From NCBI RefSeq assembly GCF_905220365.1, contig NC_061143.1:6820001-6884000 (forward strand): a stretch of 64,000 nucleotides of DNA, read 5' to 3'. This document shows, piece after piece, positions 37,622 through 51,400 of this stretch (the first letter of the stretch is position 1; the number at the start of each line of letters is the position of its first letter). Under the pieces are notes generated by a model, which saw only the letters and a program-made list of their open reading frames with translations, searched no databases and was not told the origin of the DNA. This DNA comes from Vanessa cardui. Lineage: Eukaryota; Arthropoda; Insecta; Lepidoptera; Nymphalidae. The position numbers and the translations under genes were made by a program.

Positions 37622-37827
37622 GAAATAAAACTAAATTTCACGGATTTAAATCACGTATATTAGCAATTTTGATTAGATTGAGCAAAGGGGTAGACACCTA
37701 CCCGTGACCACGAACGCTGTAAAGTGCTCTAGACGTCGGGTTGATAAAAATAATTAATATACGCGATTTAAATCCGTTAAAACTAGTTTTATTTCAATGT
37801 GTAAAAATCGCGAAAATCTAAGACAAC
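37622..37827 (+). mobile_element. Palindromic element P, copy 1, nested in Lep-R
   Basis: The 206-bp insert has inverted arms: 37622-37662 (GAAATAAAACTAAATTTCAC...) and about 37755-37796 (...AACTAGTTTTATTTC), matching at most positions. A loop holds GTGACCACGAACGCTGTAAAG, and a tail TGTAAAAATCGCGAAAATC follows the right arm. It is flanked by the 14-bp duplication ATTAACTATTCCTT. No coding capacity. Confidence 0.85.
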
Positions 37828-37905
37828 ATTAACTATTCCTTACATCGTCAATGTGCCACCAACCTCGGGAAGTAAGATATTATGTCCCTTGTGCCTGTAC
37901 CTCTT
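37828..37905 (+). repeat. Lep-R, right half after the insertion
   Basis: It resumes with ATTAACTATTCCTTACATCG and CAATGTGCCACCAACCTCGG, then is cut off after CTTGTGCCTGTA. Confidence 0.85.
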
Positions 37906-39166
37906 TATGTATTTCTAAAAAACGCACTGAGATTTACCTTATAAGAGTAACTTCATTGTTCAAACATTGAGAAATATTTTGACAATCAATTTAATTTTCT
38001 TAAGGAGTGAATTATCAAAAATAACATACAAACTATCTTACTTATAAATAGTACTTGAATCATAAAATTGCATTTCAAACATTGAATGGGTGAAGTTTTC
38101 TAAGAACTTTCATCACGAATTTTCTTTCAAATCGATGCTGTAACAGCGGCCTGTGATGTGTGGTGTTTCAATGTCAGTAATATTAGAATATATTAAAGAC
38201 TTTAAAAAAAATTCTTGATAATGATTATAAAAATAATAACAGAAAATTCTAGAAACTTCTGTATCTTTAAATAGCTGTATTTGGAAATTGACAGACGCAA
38301 GTCGATGACATATTTAGGTATACAAGATTTCTATATAAATTAATATGCAATTATTTATGGAGTATGTTCCAAAACCTTATTCTAGAAGGGAGAGGAGGCC
38401 TAAGCCCAGCAGTGGGAAATATACATTATACAGGCTGTTGTTGTTATGCTCTTTTTATATTATTCTTAATTTTGGTCATGGTATATATACATGTGCAACA
38501 CTTGTATATATGTGGGTCAAAATTAAAAATTGAGAATTAAGTTTTAAATAGAAATAAAAAAAAATGTTTTAAAAACATCATTAATAAACTTAATAATTGA
38601 TAATCAAATCATTAAAAGTCAGAAACGTTCATAAAGATTCAAATTTAAATATTAAAGTGAATCATTTACTTCAAAGGTATAAAGGAGATAACAGTATTAA
38701 AAATGCAAATATATTTTAATGTTTTAATAGCTTCAATCGTTACAATAAATAAAGCGATAGAAACAGTATATTACTGACAAAGTACTGTATTTTTAAATGC
38801 AATTAAATTGGTTCTAACCGTTAACAATGGTTTCGAACCATTTTTTTAGAATGTATTGTATTTGTCAGAAACATAATGTTAACACAAGACTATAATTCAA
38901 CTAAGCAGCTTAAATCTAGATTTTGAGCAAATTTATGTTTTGTTACATCCAGTAGGTTTTTAGTCTCCCCATGGACGAATTTCGAGTATATTCACTTAAT
39001 TCATTTCATAAAAATGACAATGTAAAACAAGTTCAAACACAAAATTCTATTCGATATTGTTATAATGAAATTTGTGAATGAAACTGTTTTAGACGTTTAT
39101 CTTAAATTATTTACATTTACGTCATATGATAAAAAATACACAAAAAATAAACGGTATAATTCAGCA
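37906..39166. other. AT-rich DNA downstream of the chitinase gene
   Basis: Only the SINE-B 3' fragment (38358-38443) is recognised. Confidence 0.5.
38358..38443 (+). mobile_element. SINE-B, 3' fragment
   Basis: The last 80 bases of the family, from GGAGTATGTTCC to ACAGGCTGTTGTTG, with a small insertion (ACATTAT) before the tail. Confidence 0.83.
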
Positions 39167-39172
39167 TTTATT
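39167..39172 (-). terminator. Candidate polyadenylation signal of the chitinase gene
   Basis: AATAAA reads on the minus strand about 205 bases after the chitinase stop codon. A weaker ATTAAA lies nearer, at 39266-39261, about 111 bases after the stop. Either could end the transcript; no cDNA evidence is available. Confidence 0.5.
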
Positions 39173-39376
39173 CTTCGAAAGTACGTAAAAAGACAATAGA
39201 TGTAAGAATGATATGGCAATAAATAATTATGAACGTGATAAGTATTACAAAAAAAAACGCTTTAATAATTCGAACGTTTTTTTTTTTTTTTTGTAAAAGT
39301 TTAGTTAAAACCTCTTTTGTTACATTTTGTTTTTTCAGTTGTCTAAATACGTACTTTAAAGTAATTGTGATATGTG

Positions 39377-39499
39377 TTAAGCGCGACATTCCGCCCGGTT
39401 GGCACTATCGGGCCAATCGCATACATTCAGCTTCGTGTTGAATACGGTGCCCGGCTGGCACGTGAACTGAACGCCTTCACCATTCACGCATCGCCAGTA
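39377..39499 (-). CDS. Cht5: Chitinase coding exon 10 (second half of CBM14, stop)
   Basis: The exon encodes residues 504-543, starting YWRCVNGEG and ending AECRA before TAA at 39379-39377. It carries CBM14 cysteines 507, 517, 530 and 541 and the conserved aromatic/Trp positions (YW, CDWP) that bind chitin. The acceptor is TTGTCAG|TAC. The protein ends two residues after the last domain cysteine, as is usual in this family. Confidence 0.95.
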   Translation of the reverse strand, partial: YWRCVNGEGVQFTCQPGTVFNTKLNVCDWPDSANRAECRA

Positions 39500-42400
39500 C
39501 TGACAAATAATTATGCTATTAATTATATGATGTGATTAATGTTGGTATAATCTTAATAATATCTGAAACTATAATCTTGTACTATAGATATATCCAACGT
39601 TTATAACAAAGACATTATGGAGATTATATATATTTTCTTATTATATGGCAACACTGATATAGAAGAGCTAATGTCATTTGCATATCCTAACTGGAAATGC
39701 AGTATAATATTTTAAAATCGATGTTCACTGAAGTACGTCGCGATCGTCATGATAAAGGACGTAGTTTGATAAAGTATTGGAGATGAAACGCTGCTTGGTT
39801 ATAAATTGAGTAGCTAGAGTACACTAATAGCTTCTACTTGGATCGCAGGTGGAGGTATTAATAATATTTATGAGTAAAACAAAAAACCAAGACTTGTCTC
39901 AAATGTCATTTTGGACTCAGATTAATTAAAACATGTTTTATTAATGGATAAGAAATAAAATCTGAATGATCTAAACATTGTACATTTTCATTAAACCTGA
40001 TAGTCTTCGATATTTTTTTAATTTTATGATAATGTTGATGAACAAATGGGCACACTGATGGTAAGTGGTCACCATCGCCAATGACGTCTTAAGTAAAATT
40101 AACCATTCTTCACGTGGCCAATGTGTCACCAACTTTGGAAATTAAGATGCTACATCAATTGTGCCTGTAGTTACACTGACTGATCCCTTAAAAACGGAAA
40201 ACAGCAATGCTGTGACAATGACATCTTAAGTAAAATTAACCATTCTTCACATGGCCAATGTGTCACCAACTTTGGAAACTAAGATGTTACGTCAATTGTG
40301 CCTGTAGTTACACTGACTGATCCCTTAAAAACGGAAAACAGCAATGCTGTTTGAAGATTTTTTTTTGTAGAATCTGATATTCTATCGTTCTTGGAGTGAC
40401 TAGTACTAGAGGGGCTTATAAAAAGCCCGACTACAGAGTATCGAGTCTTCGAGATAAATTTTATAATATAGAAGACACAAAAAGTGTTTATGGTCCGTAC
40501 GTCCCTACGTACGGGCCATAATTAATTAAATACTTTTTGCTTTCAAAATATGTTTTGGTAATAATTTTCCAAAATAATACGAATAAGAAAACGTATGATC
40601 AAATAAAAAAAATCCAATGTCTCATTGTCGTGGTTGAGAAAAGAAATAACCTCAGATATTTCAAGCAGAAGGGTTGAACACAAAAGAATGTCCGAGTTTA
40701 TAAAATGAAACAATTATTCAATGTAATATTACCTTATCGCAACTCTTTTTGTCTGGGACATAATCGCTTTCAGAGCTGCACACTTCGGGCAAGTCCACCT
40801 CGTTTTCCTGTTTAAAGAATTATATTGCATCAATTTATGTTTTAATTTCATTGTAAAGAAACGGCTCTTACAAAGAAAAATGTATCTGCACAACTCGTGT
40901 TGATACATTCCTATTCCTTTGTTGTTAGAAAACGTTGAAAAAGCGTAACTGTATTTTTAACTTTTAATTTGTGTTTATAATTTTACCACCACTCGACAAC
41001 GGAGGTTTGACGACCTCCGTGGTCGAATGGTGTGTACAGGTTTTCATGGGTACGAAACTCTGAGGTCCCGAGTTCGATTCCCGGCCGAGTCGATGTAGGT
41101 AATCTACATTCGTTTTCTACGTTGTCTTGGGTCTGGGTGTTAGTGGTACCGTCGTTACTTCTGATTTCCATAACACAAGTGCTTTAGCTACTTACATTGG
41201 GATCAGAGTAATGTATGTGATGTTGTAAAAAAAAAAAAATTAATTCCTATTCAACAGCAACAGAATACTTGTGAGGAGATTTTTATGTGTCATATATGAA
41301 AATGTGGTGATGGAAAACCGTGTTACCTCTATAAACACCACTAGTATTATTTACTAGTTGCAAAGGTTTTTATATCAAAATAGTTTAGACCAAAATTAAA
41401 AAACAATATTGTCTAATTTTAGTTGCCTATCTTTACGGTTAACGAAATTTATTTCTAAAAATAATATGACAATATTTACCGCAGGTGGCTGTTCTAAGTC
41501 AGGTGTGTCTTCAGTTGATGCTGGAGCCTGGGTGGATGTCTGAGTAGTAGGTTTCCTGGTTGTGGTTTGTGTGGCAGGTTTCTTAGTCGGTTTAGCAGTT
41601 GGTGCAACGGTTGTGGTGGTAGGTATGGGTGCACCTTCAGATGGGTCAGACGGTGTTGATGGAGGTCTCGCCCATTCAGGCTGCAAAAATAAATATAGAA
41701 CTTTTTTATTGATGTAAGATAATGTTAATATTATTATTATAATATATTTTATTTATTCAAAGTAAAATTAAAGAGTATTTGTGATTAATGAAATAAAGGC
41801 GACATAACAAATAAGGGATTCGAGACGACGGATCATAGGTTTCTACCAAAAGTTTGTAAAACATAATAACGAGTCCAAGTCCTAACTAGTTAACTTTACC
41901 AATAACGTTCGGTATTTCCTAAGTCCCAATATTACGACCATGAAGACAAAAATATTTTCTAAGACAACTAAAGTTTCATCACTGTTTGGATTACGTGAGA
42001 CAATGATTTCCCGCAAGAATTATTTTTCAGAAAATGTAATCAATTTCTACCTAATATAGACTATATTCATAATTAGGGGTTTAGTTAAAGCCTTAATTTT
42101 ATTTAAAGATTACAAAATATCTTTTAATTCACAAATTCTTTTCTTTATTTTAATTCTAATTGTAATATTTCTTCCTGTTTTAACACTTACATTCCAAACT
42201 GATGAGTCAAAGGTACTTGTCTATTTGGAAAAATATTTAAATTGGATTTTTTTCTAAAGCGAATTTATCAGAACCTCTCCAAATAATCATGGATTTGAAG
42301 TCTCCTCAAAATATTCGAGATGTCAAGATGCATTGGAAAAGCTATCAATGCGTTTAATTAAAATTCTAAATGTTAAAATGAAGATTCACCTTCAAGAAAG

Positions 42401-45400
42401 GACGAAGTTTTATGAAGGCCAAAATTAACTCAAAGTTTCACGAAAATAAGGTGAATGGCCCAAGTTTTGTATAAGACTTTGTCATTTACCTCTGAAGTAC
42501 AAGAATTTTTGGACAGCTTCAAAGTACATTTAGCTTCTTTTAAAACTTTGCGCTATAAATCCCAAAATTGTTAGAAGTGACAATATTACTCAACTTACCT
42601 ATTTTTTTCTTTCAAAGAACTGTCGCATTTATTTTACATTGTAATAAATTAAAATAATCTGTTATACGGCGAATTTTGGATAATTAATTCTTAATAAAAA
42701 ACGTAATATCGTTATTTTTAAGTGGATAATAAATCATAAACAAAGTATCTTTAACTGAATTCCCAATGACAATCTACTTAGTCTAGGCTTCTTCAAAATA
42801 AAAGTATATTATTGAAGTAAAAAAAAATAGCATATTAATCAAGATAGAACTCTATGGTGTATTGTAATGGTATATTAATCACTCACAGTTGGTGTAGTGT
42901 TGCCAGTGCGAGGAGGAGGAACTTTATATGAGCGCATATGCTTATGCAGAAGTTTCATCAGTGGGTTAGTCTCACCACAGAGACCTCTAAAGTCGTCCAT
43001 GTCGATAGCCCAGGTCATTGCCCCAAGATAGCCCTTCTGTTTGATCCAGTTCATCTTGATGTCAATACTCTTAGGATCCTCGTAGCCAACCCACTGTGTG
43101 CCTTTGTAAGCATAAGGACATTTGCCATGTTCGTCCCACTTTTTGGTCCAGCCTGATTCCGGCTTATCTACATCCATGCAAATCTGTAAAGGAATAATAA
43201 AATTAAGGGCATGTATTACCTTCTAAAATAATTAGCAGTGCTAATTGATGTCACATATTCCTTTGCGAAATATTCAGATTCGCGCTATAATATTTTAATC
43301 TTTAGATTACTTAAGGTTATTTATTTAAATCAGCGGTTGGCAAAACGCGGCCCGCGGGCCGCGTGCGGCCAGCGAACTCCTTCCTTGCGGTCCGTGAATG
43401 TTTTGAAAAAAAAAGTTGACAAATATGACAGGTAACATACAAGAAATAGCCCCTCAAATGCAACCTCAGACATAACACTTAAATTTGTATAAAATCAGTT
43501 TCCTATTTAAGTAGTTTGTAGTTTTCATTTCTTTTTTTTTCTCTTATTTTTCTAGTTATAAAACCCAAACATATAAACATAATGTAATGTGTACGAATTA
43601 AATTCTATATCTTTTAGCAACTTTTAATAGTATTATTCTTTTTTCTATGGAATATGACTAATGAATACTAATTATGCACAGGTACATCGGGCTACTAAGG
43701 TTAATATCATGACTGCGGCCCGCCTATTTTTATTTTGCCACTTGTGGCCCTTGCCTACCGAGAGGCTGACGACCGCTGATTTAAACAATAGTTTTATTTA
43801 ATAGACCACCCTGCAATACGCAAAACACTAGTGGGCAAGCAATTATAACAATCAGCAACGTTAGCGACAACAACGATTTTGTCTCTATACTAAAAAAACT
43901 TTTTTTAAAACAATTTTGAAACAGATTTGTCTTAACCTCGATTTTTAAAATATGTTTTATTAAAAAAAAAAAAAGAAAAAACTTTTTTCGAAACATACAT
44001 TTGTTTGTGTAGTGAATAATTACTTTCCAACATAAACCATTTACAATAATCATAACAAAGAAAAATACTTATTCATTAAAATAAATAAAACATTTACTTC
44101 AAAGAAATGAAAGGTAATTTCCAATGTTTCATTTTTCGTAACGAAACACGTTATTTCTTCCGAGCCCATAAATATTTAACAGTAAGAGGTTGAAGTAGTT
44201 AAATATTAAAATTAATGTTCTTACGCATTTTGATAGTACTTCGCATTGAGATAACGAACACCTGACACCCTACAACGCTGATAAGATGGATAAAAACGTG
44301 ATAATGACATTTATTAACCTAGAAGCACTCTAATCAGTTTGATTACTTTCTTAGATTCCAAATTGATAAAGCATTGTTAACATAATTGGAAAACTTAAAC
44401 GTTAAAGTTAATTTGTTCTACAATTCTTTAAAATTATAAAATATATTTGTTAGTTTTGTTCTAACTTGCTTCTTTATAGAAGTAAGATAACCTAGGCCAG
44501 GTTAAGGCCGAGAATAGAACGTCGAATATTGATTGAGATTGAGGATACGAGTTTAAACCCAGGCAAACACCACTGAATTGTAATGTGCTTAATTTGTGTT
44601 TATAATTATAATTATAATCAATCTCTTGATCGGTTAACGAAAATGTCGTAATGAAAGCTGTCTATAGTATTTACCATATGAACCCATGTATATGATTACC
44701 GCAAGGCTTCTCAAATGGCATTCTTGATGTATTGTCTCCTTCTTATAATAACGATACATTACACTGTTTTTAATTCAAATTGTATTGTTTGTGGGCTAGA
44801 AGCGATCGAAGTTTAATTATATTGATTAGAGATTTTTAGCGATTTAAGAATAAAATTTATCGCTGTATAATTAATTAATTACTCATGAAAGCACTGAATT
44901 TATGTTGAGAATTTTTTTAATGACAAAAACATTTCTTTGCAATATTAATTTTCTACTTATAAAAACATTTATCTTTTTACCGTTTTCATAAAATATCGGT
45001 AAGGGTCGATGTATAGAGACTCGTAATTTACCATTTTTCGAACCTGTATGCAAACTTGATAGCTCAGTTCGGTAATTCATCTAAACTGGTCTAGTCTGCT
45101 CATTTTTTAAAGAAATGAATTTATATAAATTATAAAAGCTACGAAATTTGATAACTCATTAATAAAATGATCTTGTTATGATTATGTTATATTTTTTTAA
45201 TTATTTCAAGGTTTTCAAGAGAGCAATTTCTCTTGAACATAATATAACCTAGTTTAAATTTTAATGAGATATATTTTATCAAAAATATTTTAACACTAAA
45301 TCAAAGTAGGTACGTGTAATGAAATATTTATATACTTTTTATGTAGAAAAATTTACAATTAGTGTCAAACAGCTTTTTTTAGCATAGTATATATCAATTA

Positions 45401-48400
45401 GAATATTATACGCTGAAACAATTTTTACGCATAAGGTATTAACGTTATGTTTCTTATAGATATTCAGATATGAAGTCGTTATTGATTTGTTAATCAGCTT
45501 AAGTTGGTTGTAAGCATTTAAAATGACTCATTAGATCTCGGGTAGTGTCGATTTGCCTATTATATTATGATTGTTATATGATAAAAGTATACTTAGGCCC
45601 TATTGTAAATTGCGCAGATGCAAAATGCGTTCCGGAATACGTTCAATTAAAATAATTTTGTTTTCAGGAGATATAATAAATATATTACCCATAACTATGA
45701 GGTATTTGGTGGCATATTCAGTAAATTATATTAGTCAGAAATATAGCTTCTTTGTTATTTGTGTTCCTAAAGTACACAAATAACTTTTTAACAGTAAATT
45801 AACTGCAGTAAGAACGCAATCATTTCACGAATAAATTAAAATGGAGAGCAAAATATCACTAAAGATTACTCACCTCGTAGTAGGACCAGAAACCAGTAGC
45901 ATTAGTGTAAGGCGCAGGGTTACCGCCTCCAGCCTCCTTGTTGATGTACGTTCCTAGTCCGTAGTTGTTGTTACCAGCTGACAGCGTGAAGGAACGACCG
46001 TAGAACGGAACTCCAACGACCAGTTTGTTTGAAGGGCAGCCTTTTTCCTCCCAAAGGTTAAGACCATCGTTCTGGAAAATTATTTTCTCAAAATTAAACC
46101 ATTGTAGTATTTAATTATTTTAGGATAACTGTATCAACAACAACAACAACAGCCTGTAAATTCCCACTGCTGGGCTAAAGGCCTCCTCTCCCTTTAAGGA
46201 GAAGGTTTGGAACATATTCCACCACGCTGTTCCAATGCGGGTTGGTGGAATACATGTTTTCAGAATTTCTATGAAATTTGTCACATGCAGGTTTCCTCAC
46301 GATGTTTTCCTTCACCGCTGAGCACGAGATGAATTATAAAGACAAATTAAGCACATGAATCAGCGGTGCTTGCCTGGGTTTGAACCCGCAATCATCGGTT
46401 AAGATGCACGCGTTCTAACCACTGGGCCATCTCAGCTCCTCAGTATTATGTAGGATAACTGTATATTTTCCACTATCCGATCATCAAAACATGATCTTAA
46501 TTACGTTACTATGAATAAAACTACGTATAACCAAATAAATAAATAAAATAGTATGACCAATAAAATATTTTATAACCACGTACCACATTTAATTTCTCAT
46601 AAGCCCACTGATCGTGAGGACGTTTGTACAGCGGGGAGTGAACATCTGCAAAGCCGGCCCAGTTTCCTCGGAGATCGTAGGACATCACGTGGATTGCATC
46701 TAATTCTCTGAAACATTTGTCTTTATTGTATATAATCTGTACACGTGCGTCATTCGAAACGTATTAAAATAGCTTAAACTATTATAACATTTCTTTATAA
46801 GGTTTATTTATTATCTACAAATAAAAACAAAAGATACAGTTTTGTTTTCTATTTTATCTGGAAGTAACCAATGACGATTGAGATCATGTTAATTAAGTAA
46901 AAAATACTTTTATCAGAATTTTAAAACTTTATCCCATAACTTATATCTATATATGTGTCTGTTTGTATTATTAAAAAAGCCCTTTTTTATTCAATGCCTA
47001 TGTATATGTATATACGATATATATACCAAAATAACATTTTTTTACAATTTTTATCTGTCTGTCTATTTGTTACGGCTAATCTCTGGAACGGCTGGATCGA
47101 TTTTGAATTTTGAATTTCACTGGCAGATAACTGATATAATAAGAAGTAACTTAGGCTACAATATATATATTTTTTTAATTCAAATGCGTACAATGTCGCT
47201 GGCACAGATAGTCTTTCATATAAATACATTGAATACAACAGTAATTATATAAAATAAAAATATGATTTAAGTTTGTTGCAATGTTAATGAGTTTTAAACT
47301 CATAAATTCCAGCCCGTGACTTAACCGAAATATTCAGCTCTCGCCGCAGCGATTGCAACCGCAATTTTCACGAACGTTTCGTTGTAATACAGTTTGGCCG
47401 ATCAAATAACAGTTCTACAACCATATGTTACTTTTATTACTGTTTGATAAATGGATAATCAATTTAATTGACGTTTACCATCACATTTGAAAAAATACTG
47501 TTTTAGGATGATTCCATTTTTAAAATTTAAACAGATCGTATATTAATTACAAAAAGTTTTCAATCAAAATTAATGCTGGCTGACTGATATTCCTATATAA
47601 TTCTGTCTATATCCAAAAGCTACTGGTCAATACAAATAAATTTCAAAATAATAAAAGGAGCGAATTGCCCGAAAACCTTGTTTTTCAATTATTTTGGCTT
47701 CTGGCCAAACTTAGGGAATTAGAGAGATAGAACATAAATATAAATTAGCTTAAGCAGATAAGATATACTGTGTCCCTTATAATTTAAGGATAGGATACAT
47801 GAACACTAAATATATCTTTCAAAGTGTTTCTTCTTGTGATAGATTACTAATGATAGGACCTATGCTAGCCTGGACTATTGGTGTAGCTCACGAGAAGGCA
47901 CTGCCCCCAAGTAATTTTGTTGAACCCCAAGAAAAATGTTACTATGCCAAATTTGATCTAAACAATGGCTTGGACTGCACATAAACAGTAGAAATGTTTC
48001 CGTGTTGCATATATGTTGCAAACCTATTATTAAGTCATTTACAGAACTGTATTGTAACAATAAAATATTTTTTTAACTTTTGAAGACTGTAAATTATTTT
48101 TTCTCGCATTGCAAAATGATATTGTACTACTTACTGGCAAAGGTCAGGAACATGATAACCTTCCATCAACCGGAAGTTAGCGAGTGGTACAGCGGCTGTC
48201 AACTCCCAGTTCTTTCCTTCCCTGATAAAGGCTCTCCTCAACTCTTGGACGAAATAGAGGAATCTGTCCTTGTCTGAGAAGGAACCGCCACGATCTGCCG
48301 CACCAGGATACTCCCAGTCGAGGTCGAGACCATCGAATTTGTATTTATTGAGGAAGTCTGAAATGCAATATGGTACATGAGAAAATTATATTAAAGAAAA

Positions 48401-51400
48401 AAAGAGAGAAGACTATTAAGAAAAATTGTATTCAAATTGTATCCAAGTGCAACAAAAAGTTTATTATTATTGAGAAAGTAAAACTAAAGGATGTTACACA
48501 CGATGCAGCCTTATATATATACGTATTTTTTCCTCATCGAAAGCTTTGTCGTAATAATCTTCAGAGTATTGACTTTAGTTTCGTATTTATATCTTTATCT
48601 TTAGATCGTATCTGTATCTTTAGATACTGTTACATGAAAATATTTATCATGTGAACTGCGCTTAATATCTTAAAGTATTCATTAATAGTAGCAATAGTAA
48701 ATAAAATTAATCTGTATTACCATTTAAATCAATATATTGTATATATTTGCAAAAAATTCAATATAAAATAATTAAACACAAAAATGTAAAAGCTCTACTA
48801 AATATTTTACTAAAGCAAAGTAGCCGACATAAATTCAAATATACAGCCTTAAAGTTTCAATTATAATTGAAAGATTGAAATGATCATTTAGTTGGATCGA
48901 ACATTGAAGAACAATGACATTAGCGTGAACTTCGTAGATATACAATCGTAAAATATTGTATCGAGTTATAATATTACCGCTCCTTAATATTCTACCGAAC
49001 TATTTACAACATCACATAAGGACAGGTAGTGGTAAGCGACTTTGTTTTATATTATGTAATCAATGATATTCTAATAAACAGATATGTTATACCCCTACTA
49101 AACAACAGAAAAAAAATGTGCCGCGTCGAGGACCGTTTATTTTACATTTCGTTACAAGTAAAAAGATAATAAATTTGATAAAAACAATAAGAAAAAAATA
49201 GACAACTAAATGTTTTAATTACGCAAAACGTATTAATACGTAATTATGATGTATTATAACGTATTACTACGTAAAACTAAAAGGCAAACGTCCCAATTAG
49301 GACGTTTTCTAGTCTTCACTTTTTACGCGTTAATAACATATCTGTTTACTAGAACATAATTGTATGCAATGATGATAATGAAATAATAGTAATACAATGC
49401 AATTCGCAGTTCAATTGTTCTACGACTGCATGGACATACCTCGACAATATGATTTGAATACAAAAATCACATAACGGGAAAGTAATAAAAACATTATAGA
49501 ATAATAAGAATACAGTTTAGAAATGACTTTAACAGTTGTATCCAAGCTGTATCTATATCTATAGAATTAAATAAAATTGAAGTGTCTGCCTGTGATTTCA
49601 AAATAATTACGTACATACGTACTTTAAAGATATTTGCAAGGTAAAAAAACTAACACAACCGTTATTTTAATTGTTGTTTACCTGTCTGACTGTGTATTCA
49701 TTATTATTCAACATCACAAACAAATGTTCATTCATTCATTCATTTAGATGATAATTGTGTGTGTTCTTGGATAAAGTTTAATTTTTTTCCATCAAAATTG
49801 GTTTACCGCTAGTGTAGGCAATTAAGTAAATAATAATTATTACAAAAATACTATTTATCAAGGTTTTAAATTTTAAGACTCCATGTAGTGTACCAATTTG
49901 ACATCGTAAACCGTTGCTGTAGAACACAGCAATTTTAATATAAAATAAATTCTATAATGCTGCTATAAATGACTTAAATTGTAATTTCTAATATATTTTA
50001 ACGAATCTTAAGCCTGTCCTTTAGTGTGAACAATAGTAGTCAACGTTAAATCTTCTCATTCTTCAGACGTTAGCTCATTTAGTTAAGCACTAACTTTTCT
50101 AGAACATTAACACGAACCAGCAGCTCATCAAGCTAAGCTAGATACTATAAAGTACGCTTATTAGCCAAAATTGTATTTGTTTTATTATTTTATACTTTAT
50201 AGTAACTAATATAAGATTGATATTTGAATAAATATAACGGAATCATTATAAGCCTTTACAATTTCATTGCTTATTGCTGACAGCGTGCTTGTCACTTCTA
50301 GAATAGCCTATGTTCAAGTGTATTTGCATATAAAAATTCCCTTCTGCTCCCGTCGACTTGAAGTCACGTTTGAATGCAAATTCTAGGCATTATTTTAATC
50401 ACATACCTCACTGACTTCACAATACAATTCAAAGATACCATGCTGGATATTTTATATCCAAATGGCATTTATCCAATAATGTTGAGGTATAGAATACTAT
50501 AAACTTTTCGAATTGTAAGCCGCATTGTTCGTGCAAGTGTACATTCTTATATTATATTACTTGTATTGAATATTATTCAATTGATTTTATTACAACAAAC
50601 TATAAAGATATGATTATTATAAAATAACACTCTAGGCGGCCGGGCTTATAAGCTATTCGACGGTAAGTGTTCACCACTGCCCATAGACATTGGCGCTGTT
50701 ACAAATATTAATTAAACATTTGTTACATCACTAAAACGCTTCTAATCTTAGGAGTAAAAATGTTATGTTACTTCTAACTGTAGTCACCGTAATGCTCTCC
50801 CTTTTAAATCGGACATACAATAATTCTGAGAATTAATTTTTGGCGGTAGAGTATTTAATGAGTAAAGCTTTTAAATTTGATAAATTTAACACAATTAAGT
50901 ACACATGAAATGTCAACATCAAGCAAAACTTGGCACATCTATGCGGAATACTTATTTAGTTAAAACACGTACTAGTAGTAATCTTAATCTTAAGCCTTTG
51001 TACTTCCGACACTATATTGACGGAACCATATTTTTTTTATAGTTGAATAAAAATGTTGAATTTCATTAATGCCCGGATTCTATATTTGAATAATCGTTAT
51101 TGTATATCACAAATCAATCAGCTTGAGTTACCGTTTATAAGGACACTTACATTGACATTTCCAATAGGATTATTTTCAAGAATATAGTATCAGTTTATTT
51201 TGAAAACAATTCGTAGGCTATGTGTTACGTTATATGTCGCGATGTTTTTTGTTTGTACCTCCCTTTACATTATAACGAAGCTTATAAAAAACTATTCAGT
51301 CCGTTATACGTGTCGACGTTTAAATTTCATATGCGAAGCGTTTAAAAGACAAAAAAAAACTTAAAACGCTCCTGAATCTTAATGAATGAAATAACCATTT

